Positions 9,440-17,033 are shown, counted from the first letter of the stretch. The stretch is DNA of 64,000 nt from Phascolarctobacterium_A sp034086985 (GCA_034086985.1 JAXDZG010000002.1:62001-126000), one strand, 5' to 3'. The notes: generated from the letters alone by a model not told the origin. A program made the numbers and translations.

Positions 9440-10455
9440 CTATTATCGTAACCGGTGGTGCCGGATTTATTGGTTCAAATTTTATATTTCACATGCTGGA
9501 GAAGTATCCAGAATATCGCATTATCTGCTTGGATAAGCTGACCTATGCAGGTAATTTGTCTACTTTAGAGAGCGTTATGGATAACTCGAATTTCCGCTTT
9601 GTAAAAGCAGATATCTGTGATAGAGAAGCAGTGTATAAGCTTTTTGAAGAAGAGCATCCTGATATTGTAGTTAATTTCGCAGCTGAAAGCCATGTGGACC
9701 GTTCTATTGAAGACCCTGGGATTTTCTTAGAGACCAATATTAAAGGTACTGCTGTGCTGATGGATGCTTGCAGAAAGTACGGCATTAAGCGTTATCATCA
9801 AGTTTCTACAGATGAAGTATATGGTGATTTGCCTTTGGATAGACCAGATTTGTTCTTCACTGAGGAAACTCCTATTCATACTAGCAGCCCGTATTCTTCG
9901 TCCAAAGCTGGTGCAGATTTGTTGGTTATGGCGTATCATCGTACTTATGGCTTGCCTGTGACTATTTCCCGTTGCAGCAATAACTATGGGCCCTATCACT
10001 TCCCTGAGAAGCTCATTCCCTTAATGATTGCTAATGCGTTGGCAGATAAACCTTTACCGGTATATGGTGAGGGGATTAATGTGCGTGACTGGCTCTATGT
10101 TGAGGATCACTGTAAGGCCATTGATTTGATTATTCATAAGGGTAGAGTAGGAGAAGTTTATAACATCGGTGGGCATAACGAGATGCGTAACATTGATATT
10201 GTGAAGCTGATTTGCAAGGAATTAGGCAAGCCTGAAAGCTTGATTACCTATGTAACTGACCGCAAAGGTCATGATATGAGATATGCAATTGATCCGACTA
10301 AGATTCATAATGAATTAGGTTGGCTGCCTGAGACCAAATTCGCTGATGGCATTAAGAAAACCATTAAATGGTATCTTGAGAACAAAAAATGGTGGCAGGA
10401 TATCATTAGTGGTGAATATCAGAATTACTATCAAAAAATGTACGGTAATAGATGA
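9436..10455 (+). CDS. rfbB: dTDP-glucose 4,6-dehydratase
   Basis: A 339-residue extended short-chain dehydrogenase that makes dTDP-4-keto-6-deoxyglucose, the precursor of dTDP-rhamnose. Visible are the N-terminal NAD loop VTGGAGFIGSNF, the substrate motif STDEVYGDL and the catalytic YSSSKAGAD. It overlaps hldE by 4 bases and is followed at once by a strong terminator. It works with RfbD at the left window edge; rfbA and rfbC are not seen. Length is normal for the family. Confidence 0.95.
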   Translation: MTIIVTGGAGFIGSNFIFHMLEKYPEYRIICLDKLTYAGNLSTLESVMDNSNFRFVKADICDREAVYKLFEEEHPDIVVNFAAESHVDRSIEDPGIFLETNIKGTAVLMDACRKYGIKRYHQVSTDEVYGDLPLDRPDLFFTEETPIHTSSPYSSSKAGADLLVMAYHRTYGLPVTISRCSNNYGPYHFPEKLIPLMIANALADKPLPVYGEGINVRDWLYVEDHCKAIDLIIHKGRVGEVYNIGGHNEMRNIDIVKLICKELGKPESLITYVTDRKGHDMRYAIDPTKIHNELGWLPETKFADGIKKTIKWYLENKKWWQDIISGEYQNYYQKMYGNR

Positions 10456-10468
10456 ACATAATGAAAAA

Positions 10469-10489
10469 CACCCCGCCACTGGCGGGGTG
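10469..10489 (+). terminator. Intrinsic terminator after rfbB
   Basis: A 9-bp GC-rich stem CACCCCGCC/GGCGGGGTG with a 3-base loop lies 13 bases after the rfbB stop. It is flanked by an A run on the left and CTTTCT on the right, so it may also work for the convergent minus-strand gene. It forms the left border of the Rpn/Cas12a-like module. Confidence 0.85.
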
Positions 10490-10516
10490 CTTTCTAGATA
10501 GGGAAATGTATGGACT

Positions 10517-11368
10517 TTACTGAATGGCTAGCTCCTTCATCAGCTCTTTACGATAAGTCTTATCTGTGATTACGCGGTCAACATCCTCATTTCTACCCAT
10601 AGATTTAAGCTTGGTAAGTAAGGCAGCGAAGCGGTCTTCACCAATTGCTAAACCACGAGCTTCACCAGTAGCTTCACCTTCGTTATAGCCTTCGGCTCTA
10701 CTAATCTTCCGAACGAGATCTAAAGTTTTACCCATAGTCGTGTCATCTCCTTTAACTTTTCGCATAGCATCAGCCAAGACAGGATAGTGCATCTCTTCTG
10801 GCTTAGTACATTTAAAATCGCTAATTAATTTACCAATATCGTCATTGCCGATATAGTTGTTATTTACATAGAGAATATGAGCCCTGTCCTCAAAAGGAAT
10901 GCCTAGATTGGTGACAGTGCGTTCTATCGGATAGAGAGGCAAATTGCGCTTCCATCTATCGCCAGTGAAAAAGATTACATATGTTGTAGGCAAAGCCTTA
11001 AAGTCAGCCTTGATGGGCAGATTATGTACATCAATAGAGCTGCTGTAATAGCGAGCACGTTCAGGGGTAGCACCGCTAGTCAGGTTTTGCACTTCAACAT
11101 TATAGATGTTATTGTTATCATCCTTAGCGAGAATATCTAAACGCACAGACCTATAGCCATGATTCCTTAAGGGATACTCAGTTTTTGTGCTCTCAACAGT
11201 GAGCTTCTTGTCCTTTAAAAGTACATTGAGCAGAAGCTGGGAGCAAGCCTTTTCTTTAAAGACTTTTTTCAAGCAATGATGGTCTGTGAGCTTAGTCTCT
11301 TGGGCAATCTTTTTGGTAATAGCCTTGCGAACCTTTTTGTCGGACAGGTCAAGTTTGATCATTTTCAT
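10517..11368 (-). CDS. Rpn-family PD-(D/E)XK nuclease / putative transposase-like protein
   Basis: A 283-residue protein of the Rpn/YhgA-like group (PD-(D/E)XK nuclease family transposase, PF12784-like). The nuclease core is seen as LDILAKDD (D78) followed by YNVEVQNL (E92-x-Q94), with the usual TPERARYYSS helix after it. The C-terminus has the low-complexity GEATGEARGLAIGE linker common to this family. Rpn proteins are DNA nucleases that promote RecA-independent recombination, and some act in phage defence. It is divergently oriented to the Cas12a-like gene across a 165-bp gap; a functional link is possible but unproven, since Rpn genes are scattered widely. Confidence 0.8.
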   Translation of the reverse strand: MKMIKLDLSDKKVRKAITKKIAQETKLTDHHCLKKVFKEKACSQLLLNVLLKDKKLTVESTKTEYPLRNHGYRSVRLDILAKDDNNNIYNVEVQNLTSGATPERARYYSSSIDVHNLPIKADFKALPTTYVIFFTGDRWKRNLPLYPIERTVTNLGIPFEDRAHILYVNNNYIGNDDIGKLISDFKCTKPEEMHYPVLADAMRKVKGDDTTMGKTLDLVRKISRAEGYNEGEATGEARGLAIGEDRFAALLTKLKSMGRNEDVDRVITDKTYRKELMKELAIQ

Positions 11369-11392
11369 TATAACACGATCCTTTGCAATTTA

Positions 11393-11457
11393 CTAGCGCT
11401 AGGGGTGGATTTTTGTAGGTGCCCGACCTACTATAGTCATAATAGCACAAATAGTCA
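11393..11457. promoter_or_regulatory. Divergent control region with palindromes between rpn and cas12a-like gene
   Basis: The 165-bp divergent gap holds a perfect 10-bp palindrome CTAGCGCTAG (11393-11402), a 6-bp inverted repeat GTAGGT-GCCCG-ACCTAC (11415-11431), and two direct copies of ATAGTCA (11433-11439, 11451-11457). A plus-strand promoter can be proposed with TTGTAG (11413-11418) and CATAAT (11438-11443) at 19-bp spacing, which would place the inverted repeat in the spacer as an operator. The spacing is longer than ideal, so the promoter is tentative. Confidence 0.4.
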
Positions 11458-11533
11458 GATAAATCAAGCCTTAATAAGAAAATTTTTATATATTAGAAAA
11501 TTACAAGAGCGTTTTGCGCTTCGAGGTACTACC

Positions 11534-14500
11534 ATGTCGATTTTTGACAGCTTCACCAGGAGGAACAGTTTAATAAAGACACTGCGCTTCAGGCTAGAGC
11601 CCATGTTTGGGACTAGTGAGCAGCTGGCAAAAATAGGCGTGCTGGAGCGCGATCAAGAGCGCAGCGAGAACTGGGAAACAGTGCGCGCAGTGCTGCGCCG
11701 CGTGGATGCGTCGTTTGTAGAAAAGGCGCTCACAGAAGAAGTGGATTTGGACTGGCGGCCGCTAGCAACAGCATTAAAAGCAAAGAATGCTGTATACGAA
11801 AATGAAAAAAATAATAGTAATGAGATAGAGCTGTCACAAGATGAAAGTGGCAAGAAAGCTTTGCTACAGTCAGAAAAGAATAGGGCTGAGATTAGCAAAG
11901 AGCTCGTAAAGCAGCAGGCAGAGATGCGCAAAGCAGTGGCGAAGCTGCTGACAAAGCATGGCGATTATAAGAACATTACCAATCCGACCAAAGCCATAAA
12001 AATGGCGGCGGAGGCAGTACAGAGTGATGCTGAAGCGCGAGCGGTGGCCCAGTATCTGCGCTTTACTACAGTGTTAACAGATTATTTTGCCCATAAAAAA
12101 GCCTATTTTGGCCATGAAGTGAGAAGGACAACAATCGCTTACCGCATCGTGCACGTAAATTTTCCTATCTATCTGGAAAACTTGCGCTTAATGAAGCAAT
12201 ATGCTCAGGCTGGGTTGGACTTACAAAATAAATTTATCTTTACTTATTTAGAAATTAATGGCTACAACAAATGCTTGGTGCAGAGTCAAATCGATAGCTA
12301 TAACCAAGCTGTTGGCCAAATCAATAAACAGCTGCGGCGGCTATATGCCGAGCACAAGCTACCGGAAACTTTAAAAGGTGTGCCACTAAAGCTCAAGGCG
12401 CTGCAAAAGCAAGTGCTGAGCGTGGGCGAGGAAAAGCCCATAGAGTTTGCTAAATACGCGGACATGCAAGCAGCAGTGCAGGGCTTACAGGAAGCGCTGG
12501 CGCAACGGTTCAGTGGCTTAGAGCAAGCCTTCAGTCAATGTGAGGGAGAGCTGCAAGATGAGTACGCAGCTAAGCAAGAGACCGTAACAGAAGCCTCCAA
12601 GGCGCTGCTTTTTAGAGAGCAAGAGGTAGCGAGTATCGTCTCCATTAAGGATTATCTAACGGCAGTGCTAGCCTTAAGGCGTTTCGTGAAAGGAGTGCTT
12701 CGTGAAGAGGTACAGCAATATAAAGGGCAAGCTCAGAGCTCTGAGAATGCTCTAGTAGCTGAAGATGCTTCGCAAGCTGATGCTGAGGCCAAGCAAAGGC
12801 TTTCTCTCGCCTGCAGTGAAGCCTGGGAAATATTAGCTAGTGTACCTCAGCTATACGCCAAGGTGCGCAATTACTTAACCCGCAAGCCTTATAAGCAGGA
12901 GAAAATTAGACTCTTTTTTGACTGCGCTGCCTTTGGTAAGGGCTGGGATGTGAATAAAGAGGCCGCTTATTTAGTAAACTTGTTTAGGCGGGACAGTCAT
13001 TACTATCTTGGCATCAGGCGCCAGGGAGCGAAAATAGATTTCGATGCCATAGCGACTAAATGTACCGAGCAGGAGCCATGCTACGAAAAGATGGTCTACA
13101 AAGCCTTTGATTTCATCAAGGGCATGCCCGCTGTAGTCTTTTCCAAAATGATTTTGCAAAAATTTGTAGACGGTGCTAGTGAAGTGGTGCTAGAGGGTGA
13201 GCAATTCAGCCAGCCTTTAGTAGTAACCAGAGCGGATTTTGAACAAAAATACTATGTAGAGAATGGTAAGCTGCGGGAGCGCGAGCCTGAGGATGTGCCC
13301 TATCTCAAGCAGTATCTAACTAAAACAGGGGATGAGGCAGGCTATAAAGCGGCAGTGTCCCAGCGCATAGAGCTAGCCAAGCGTTTTATAAAAGCCTATA
13401 AAACCTTCGCCTTTTTTGATATGTCCAAGCTGCGAGCCACCCAAGACTATGACTCTTGGATAGAATTCATTACCCATGTGAACGAATTTACCTATGGCTT
13501 AAGCTGGCAAAAAAATTCCGAAGCAAGCCTAAAGCAGTTAGTGGAAAAGGGTGACTTGTTTCTATTTCGCTTGGAGAACCGCGACTTTATGCGCGATGCC
13601 AGCGATGAAGTAAGTGGGGACGAGCAAACCCAGCTGTGGCGCGCCTTGTTTAGCCAGCTAAATCAAGAAGATCGCATCCTGAAGCTTTTGGGCGGTGTGG
13701 AAGTGTACTACCGTCCGGCTTCCGCGCCTGCCAAGGTAAGTCACAAGCAGGGCAGTGTTATCGTCAACAAAATAGACAGCGAGCATAATCCCCTGCCAGC
13801 GGAGCTCGTGCGTAATATTAGTCACTATTTAAACGGCAAAACTAAAAAGCTCTTACCAGAAGCGGCTCAGCTCATGGCCCAAGACAAAGTAAAATGGAAA
13901 CAAGCGGCTCAGGATATCATCAAGGATAAACGCTATACCCAGGACCAAATGCTAGCCCATTTTCCCATAGCCATCAACTATCGCTGTGCTAGCAACGATT
14001 ATAGCTTCAACAGGGATGTGCGAGAGTTGCTGCAGGGGAATACCGCAGTCAATATTTTGGGACTGCATTTGGGTGGCGACAATTTGGCTGAGGCAGTCAT
14101 TCTTGACCAAAACGGCAAGCAGCTTTATGCCAAGGCTTATAATCAATTCAATAATTATAATTACTACCAAGCTCTTGTATTGCGAGATGAAGCAAGGAAG
14201 CAGGCCCAACGAAACTGGCTGCAACAGCAAAAGATTAAGAATCTTCGCCAAGGCTTTATGGCAGCCCTTACTAATGAAGTGTGCAAGCTCATTTTAAAGT
14301 ACAACGCCGTGGTTGTGCTGGAGGACTTCAGTAAGAACAAGGGTAGTAGGGGAGCGGCGCCCAAGCTCTATATGCAGTTTGCGCTGAATCTACTGCATAA
14401 GCTTAATTACTTAGTACTCAAGGAACGCGAGCCCATAGAGCCAGGAGGACTGCTGCAGGGCTATCAGCTTGCTCCCAAGGTAGTAAGCCTAGCGGGCTTT

Positions 14501-14707
14501 GCCAACCAAATTGGCTGCGTTCTTTTCGCCTTACCTAGCAATGGGGAGGGCGAGCCTGAGGACATGTCCGAGGCCTATTTATTGGCCTTAAAGGGCTGCC
14601 TCATGGTGCAGCGCATCCACCAAGCCAAGAGCTTGGATAAAGTAGATTTTATGCTAAAGCAAAAACAGTGGCTTGGCTTCCTCAAGGAGCGAGACTTCAG
14701 CTCCTAA
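11534..14707 (+). CDS. Cas12a (Cpf1)-like protein, Nuc lobe deleted and RuvC-I inactivated
   Basis: A 1057-residue protein clearly related to Cas12a. Start ATG 11534 follows GAGGT; the frame is open further upstream but into rpn. Domains: WED-I with K15/R18 (IKTLRFRL) at the same positions as Acidaminococcus Cas12a; REC lobe about 25-440; WED/PI about 440-735 (GWDVNKE at 470-476, KTGDEAGY at 597-604, VEVYYRP at 722-728); crRNA-processing H737, K746, K797, Y801; RuvC-I 841-853 with His at 845 where Asp is catalytic; bridge-helix W895; RuvC-II VVVLED with E930; RuvC-III D1010 (EDMSEAY). Only 80 residues separate E930 from D1010, against about 270 in active Cas12a, so the Nuc lobe is absent. DNA cleavage is therefore unlikely, while crRNA binding and processing look possible. 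No adaptation genes or array are present. Role as an RNA-guided DNA binder is inferred. Confidence 0.9.
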   Translation: MSIFDSFTRRNSLIKTLRFRLEPMFGTSEQLAKIGVLERDQERSENWETVRAVLRRVDASFVEKALTEEVDLDWRPLATALKAKNAVYENEKNNSNEIELSQDESGKKALLQSEKNRAEISKELVKQQAEMRKAVAKLLTKHGDYKNITNPTKAIKMAAEAVQSDAEARAVAQYLRFTTVLTDYFAHKKAYFGHEVRRTTIAYRIVHVNFPIYLENLRLMKQYAQAGLDLQNKFIFTYLEINGYNKCLVQSQIDSYNQAVGQINKQLRRLYAEHKLPETLKGVPLKLKALQKQVLSVGEEKPIEFAKYADMQAAVQGLQEALAQRFSGLEQAFSQCEGELQDEYAAKQETVTEASKALLFREQEVASIVSIKDYLTAVLALRRFVKGVLREEVQQYKGQAQSSENALVAEDASQADAEAKQRLSLACSEAWEILASVPQLYAKVRNYLTRKPYKQEKIRLFFDCAAFGKGWDVNKEAAYLVNLFRRDSHYYLGIRRQGAKIDFDAIATKCTEQEPCYEKMVYKAFDFIKGMPAVVFSKMILQKFVDGASEVVLEGEQFSQPLVVTRADFEQKYYVENGKLREREPEDVPYLKQYLTKTGDEAGYKAAVSQRIELAKRFIKAYKTFAFFDMSKLRATQDYDSWIEFITHVNEFTYGLSWQKNSEASLKQLVEKGDLFLFRLENRDFMRDASDEVSGDEQTQLWRALFSQLNQEDRILKLLGGVEVYYRPASAPAKVSHKQGSVIVNKIDSEHNPLPAELVRNISHYLNGKTKKLLPEAAQLMAQDKVKWKQAAQDIIKDKRYTQDQMLAHFPIAINYRCASNDYSFNRDVRELLQGNTAVNILGLHLGGDNLAEAVILDQNGKQLYAKAYNQFNNYNYYQALVLRDEARKQAQRNWLQQQKIKNLRQGFMAALTNEVCKLILKYNAVVVLEDFSKNKGSRGAAPKLYMQFALNLLHKLNYLVLKEREPIEPGGLLQGYQLAPKVVSLAGFANQIGCVLFALPSNGEGEPEDMSEAYLLALKGCLMVQRIHQAKSLDKVDFMLKQKQWLGFLKERDFSS

Positions 14708-14717
14708 ACAATATGTC

Positions 14718-14760
14718 AATACCTACTAGTTAGGCGAAGTATGTGTGTTAAAATTGTAGG
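14718..14760 (+). other. Candidate solo crRNA-handle-like sequence after the cas12a-like gene
   Basis: Ten bases after the stop codon lies AATACCTACTAGTTAGGC (14718-14735). It resembles the Cas12a handle AATTTCTACT...GTAGAT: 8 of the first 10 bases match. The 3' arm gives only a 4-bp CCTA/TAGG stem, as if one G of GTAGG were missing. An intact GTAGG occurs later at 14756-14760 and could pair with CCTAC (14722-14726) across a 29-base loop. There is only one copy. It may encode a guide RNA or be a decayed repeat, or be chance. Confidence 0.25.
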
Positions 14761-14824
14761 CTTGGATGCTTAAACAAAATGCTTTAAGACGGCCGCGAAA
14801 ATTGTTCATAAAGACCAATAAAAA

Positions 14825-14853
14825 ACCGCTACACCCCAGATGAGTGTAGCGGT
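14825..14853. terminator. Bidirectional terminator between cas12a-like gene and fba
   Basis: A 10-bp perfect stem ACCGCTACAC/GTGTAGCGGT with a 9-base loop is flanked by AAAAAA on the left and AATTTTT on the right, so it can end both the plus-strand Cas12a-like transcript and minus-strand fba. A weaker hairpin, CTTAAA/TTTAAG (14769-14788), precedes it. Confidence 0.85.
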
Positions 14854-14869
14854 AATTTTTATGCGGTGA

Positions 14870-15799
14870 TTACAGTCTGTTGGAGCTGTTCAGCACGTCG
14901 CGCATCTTGTGAGCAACCATGTCTTGGATTGCTTGACGAGCGGGCTTCAGGTATTGACGAGGATCGAAATCGCCGGGGTTCTCTACGAAATGCTTGCGGA
15001 TGGAAGCAGTCATAGCCAAACGCAGGTCGGTATCGATATTGATCTTGCAAACGCCGAACTTGCCAGCGCGCAGCAGCATATCCTCGGGAACGCCTTGAGC
15101 GCCGTCTAATTTGCCACCGTACTTGTTGCATTCTTCAACGAAGGCAGGGATAACGGTGGAAGCACCGTGCAGTACCAGGGGGAAGCCGGGCAGCAGATTG
15201 GTGATTTTTTCCAGACGAGCAAAATCCAGCTCCGGTTTGCCCTTGAATTTATAAGCGCCATGGCTGGTGCCGATAGCAATAGCCAAAGAGTCGCAGCCGG
15301 TGCGCTCTACGAATTCTACTGCTTGGTCGGGGTCGGTGTAGGTGGCGTCCTTAGCAGCAACCTTAACAGCGTCCTCAACGCCTGCCAGCTTGCCCAATTC
15401 AGCCTCAACAACAACGCCGCGCTCGTGAGCATATTCAACTACACGACGGGTCATTTCGATGTTTTCTTCAAAGGGATGCTTGCTGCCGTCGATCATAACG
15501 GAGGTGAAGCCGCCATCAACGCAGGCCTTGCAGATTTCAAAATCTTCGCCATGGTCCAGGTGCAGGCAGATGGGCAGACCAGTGTCCTCAACAGCAGCCT
15601 CAACCAGCTTCATCAGGTAAATGTGGTTAGCATACTTACGAGCGCCGGCAGAAACCTGCAGAATCAGCGGGGATTTTTCGGCTTGGGCTGCAGCCACAAT
15701 ACCTTGGATGATTTCCATGTTATTCACGTTGAAGGCACCTACTGCATAGTGGCCTTCATAAGCTTTTTTGAACATTTCGGTAGAAGTTACTAAAGGCAT
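14870..15799 (-). CDS. fba: Class II fructose-bisphosphate aldolase
   Basis: A 309-residue zinc-dependent aldolase that cleaves fructose-1,6-bisphosphate to dihydroxyacetone phosphate and glyceraldehyde-3-phosphate in glycolysis and runs in reverse in gluconeogenesis. The motif LHLDHGEDFEICKACVDGGF carries the catalytic Asp and a Zn ligand; further Zn-ligand histidines lie in GTSHGAYK and VLHGAST. Length is typical. GGAGG precedes the ATG. It is transcribed toward the bidirectional terminator at 14825. A TATAAT on the minus strand (plus coordinates 15857-15862) may be its own -10. Confidence 0.95.
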   Translation of the reverse strand: MPLVTSTEMFKKAYEGHYAVGAFNVNNMEIIQGIVAAAQAEKSPLILQVSAGARKYANHIYLMKLVEAAVEDTGLPICLHLDHGEDFEICKACVDGGFTSVMIDGSKHPFEENIEMTRRVVEYAHERGVVVEAELGKLAGVEDAVKVAAKDATYTDPDQAVEFVERTGCDSLAIAIGTSHGAYKFKGKPELDFARLEKITNLLPGFPLVLHGASTVIPAFVEECNKYGGKLDGAQGVPEDMLLRAGKFGVCKINIDTDLRLAMTASIRKHFVENPGDFDPRQYLKPARQAIQDMVAHKMRDVLNSSNRL

Positions 15800-15879
15800 T
15801 AATATTCCTCCTTAATTATCAGCCCGCAGGCTGAGTTATCCAATGTCTATATACTAATTATAGCACACTATTGGCTTAT

Positions 15880-16593
15880 TTAGTATAGAATTTTGCGCAA
15901 ATCTTCCGGTAAAGTGCGAGTAATTTCTAGCTCATAGTCGCCCACAGGATGCTTGAAGGCCAGGCGATATGCGTGTAGGGCATGGCGGGACTGTGGTCCG
16001 GGAGTGCCATATAGATTATCGTCTACCAAGGGATGGCCAAGATAAGCCAGATGCACGCGAATCTGGTGGGTGCGTCCTGTGAAGAGGCGCAGCTTGAGCA
16101 GGGTGTTGGGACCGTGGTAGCCCAGCACAGTGTAGGCTGTTTTAGCTTCCTTGCCTCGCGTGAAGTCCACGCAGCGCTCGATAATACTGCCATCCTTGCG
16201 GGCAATGGGCGCATCAATTAAGCCTTGCTGCTGCCCGATATGACCTTGGGCAATAGCCAAATATTCCTTCACTACCTCCTGCTGGCTCAGCCAAAATTGA
16301 ATAATAGGCTCCTTGGCAAAAATCACTAGGCCGGATGTGTTTCTATCTAATCTAGAAACTGGATGAATGTCGGCCGTGATGCAGCGCTCAGCGTAATATG
16401 CCTTCACCAAATCATAAAGAGTGCCGTTCCATTGGCTTACCGTGGGGTGCACCAGCATGCCCGCGGGCTTATCGATGATGAGCATAAAATCGTCCTCATA
16501 GGCGATCATGGCAGGAGTGAGCACTTGGGGCAGAAGAGGCTGCCACGCTTCGGTTTGCAAAGCGTTATTGCTTACAGCTTTACTAGCTTCCAT
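15880..16593 (-). CDS. RluA-family 23S rRNA/tRNA pseudouridine synthase
   Basis: A 237-residue synthase that isomerises uridine to pseudouridine in RNA. The catalytic Asp lies in SRLDRNTSGLVIFAK, and DKPAGMLVHPT and FTGRTHQIRVHLAYLGHPLV are the other family motifs. It lacks an N-terminal S4 RNA-binding domain, so its target (rRNA or tRNA position) is not certain. It follows the DUF896 gene by 11 bases and probably shares its promoter. Confidence 0.88.
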   Translation of the reverse strand: MEASKAVSNNALQTEAWQPLLPQVLTPAMIAYEDDFMLIIDKPAGMLVHPTVSQWNGTLYDLVKAYYAERCITADIHPVSRLDRNTSGLVIFAKEPIIQFWLSQQEVVKEYLAIAQGHIGQQQGLIDAPIARKDGSIIERCVDFTRGKEAKTAYTVLGYHGPNTLLKLRLFTGRTHQIRVHLAYLGHPLVDDNLYGTPGPQSRHALHAYRLAFKHPVGDYELEITRTLPEDLRKILY

Positions 16594-16604
16594 AGCCTTA
16601 AGCC

Positions 16605-16796
16605 TTAATGCAGCTGGATGGGCGCCTTATCCACCACTTCAATATTATCCAACTGGGCCTTCAATTGGCCGCGGATATTGGCTAAATAACGCTTATAAAG
16701 CTCCTTTTGCTCGGCCAATTCCTCGGCGGTTAGACCTTCCTTTTTCTTTTTATGAGCCAGCTCGTTAATGCGCTCAATCATTTCCTTCATTTCCAT
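16605..16796 (-). CDS. DUF896 family small protein (YnzC-like)
   Basis: A 63-residue helical, charged cytoplasmic protein matching the DUF896 (YnzC/YneA) family. It has the typical helix-turn-helix hairpin MIERINELAHKKKKEG followed by LTAEELAEQKELYKRYL. ATG 16796 is chosen over TTG 16805 because AAAGGAG lies at the correct distance only for the ATG. The function is not known. In Firmicutes this family is small, conserved and often stress-linked, but nothing here proves a role. It heads a two-gene unit with the pseudouridine synthase. Confidence 0.8.
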   Translation of the reverse strand: MEMKEMIERINELAHKKKKEGLTAEELAEQKELYKRYLANIRGQLKAQLDNIEVVDKAPIQLH

Positions 16797-16867
16797 GGGA
16801 AACAACTCCTTTCTATTGTAAAATGGGGCAAATGGCCCTCGTGTTTTGTAAGTTTATCATTCATTAT

Positions 16868-16896
16868 ATTATAGCAAAGGAGTCTCTCAGGGGCAA
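16868..16896 (-). promoter_or_regulatory. Promoter for DUF896/rluA-type unit
   Basis: On the minus strand, -35 TTGCCC (plus 16891-16896) and a perfect -10 TATAAT (plus 16868-16873) are 17 bp apart, upstream of the gene starting at 16796. Confidence 0.65.
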
Positions 16897-16912
16897 GAAG
16901 AAGCTAGTTTTA

Positions 16913-16941
16913 TTGACTGACTATGCTAATTGTGTTATCAT
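16913..16941 (+). promoter_or_regulatory. Promoter for FecBCD/BtuFCD-type operon
   Basis: -35 TTGACT (16913-16918) and -10 TATCAT (16936-16941) are 17 bp apart. Transcription would start near 16948 and give a leader of about 120 bases before the binding-protein gene at 17072. Confidence 0.7.
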
Positions 16942-16959
16942 GATAGGAGTGTTAATAAG

Positions 16960-17033
16960 AATGGCTCCTGAGGTAGGAAAAGCGCTATTTTAGGCACTTT
17001 CTTGGCATAAGCAGGTTTGCATTCAGGAGCATT
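16960..17033 (+). promoter_or_regulatory. Structured 5' leader, possible riboswitch of unrecognised class
   Basis: A closing helix AAT(G)GCTCCTGA (16960-16971) / TCAGGAGCATT (17023-17033), with one bulged G, encloses about 50 bases containing short internal complementarity (AAAG/CTTT, GCA/TGC). No cobalamin-box or other riboswitch consensus that I know is present. Its position between a good promoter and a metal- or cofactor-uptake operon suggests ligand or metal control, but this is inference. Confidence 0.45.

Noticed and set aside
11415..11431. Inverted repeat GTAGGT/ACCTAC as a CRISPR repeat
   Set aside because: There is one copy only, and the arms are in the wrong order (GTAG first) on both strands for a Cas12a handle.
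11276..11533. Extra 86 in-frame codons before the Cas12a-like start
   Set aside because: They overlap rpn and its control region, while the Cas12a-like N-terminus (IKTLRFRL at residues 14-21) aligns from ATG 11534, which has GAGGT before it.
15167..15793. 208-codon frame on the plus strand
   Set aside because: Antisense to fba, with no start signal or motif.
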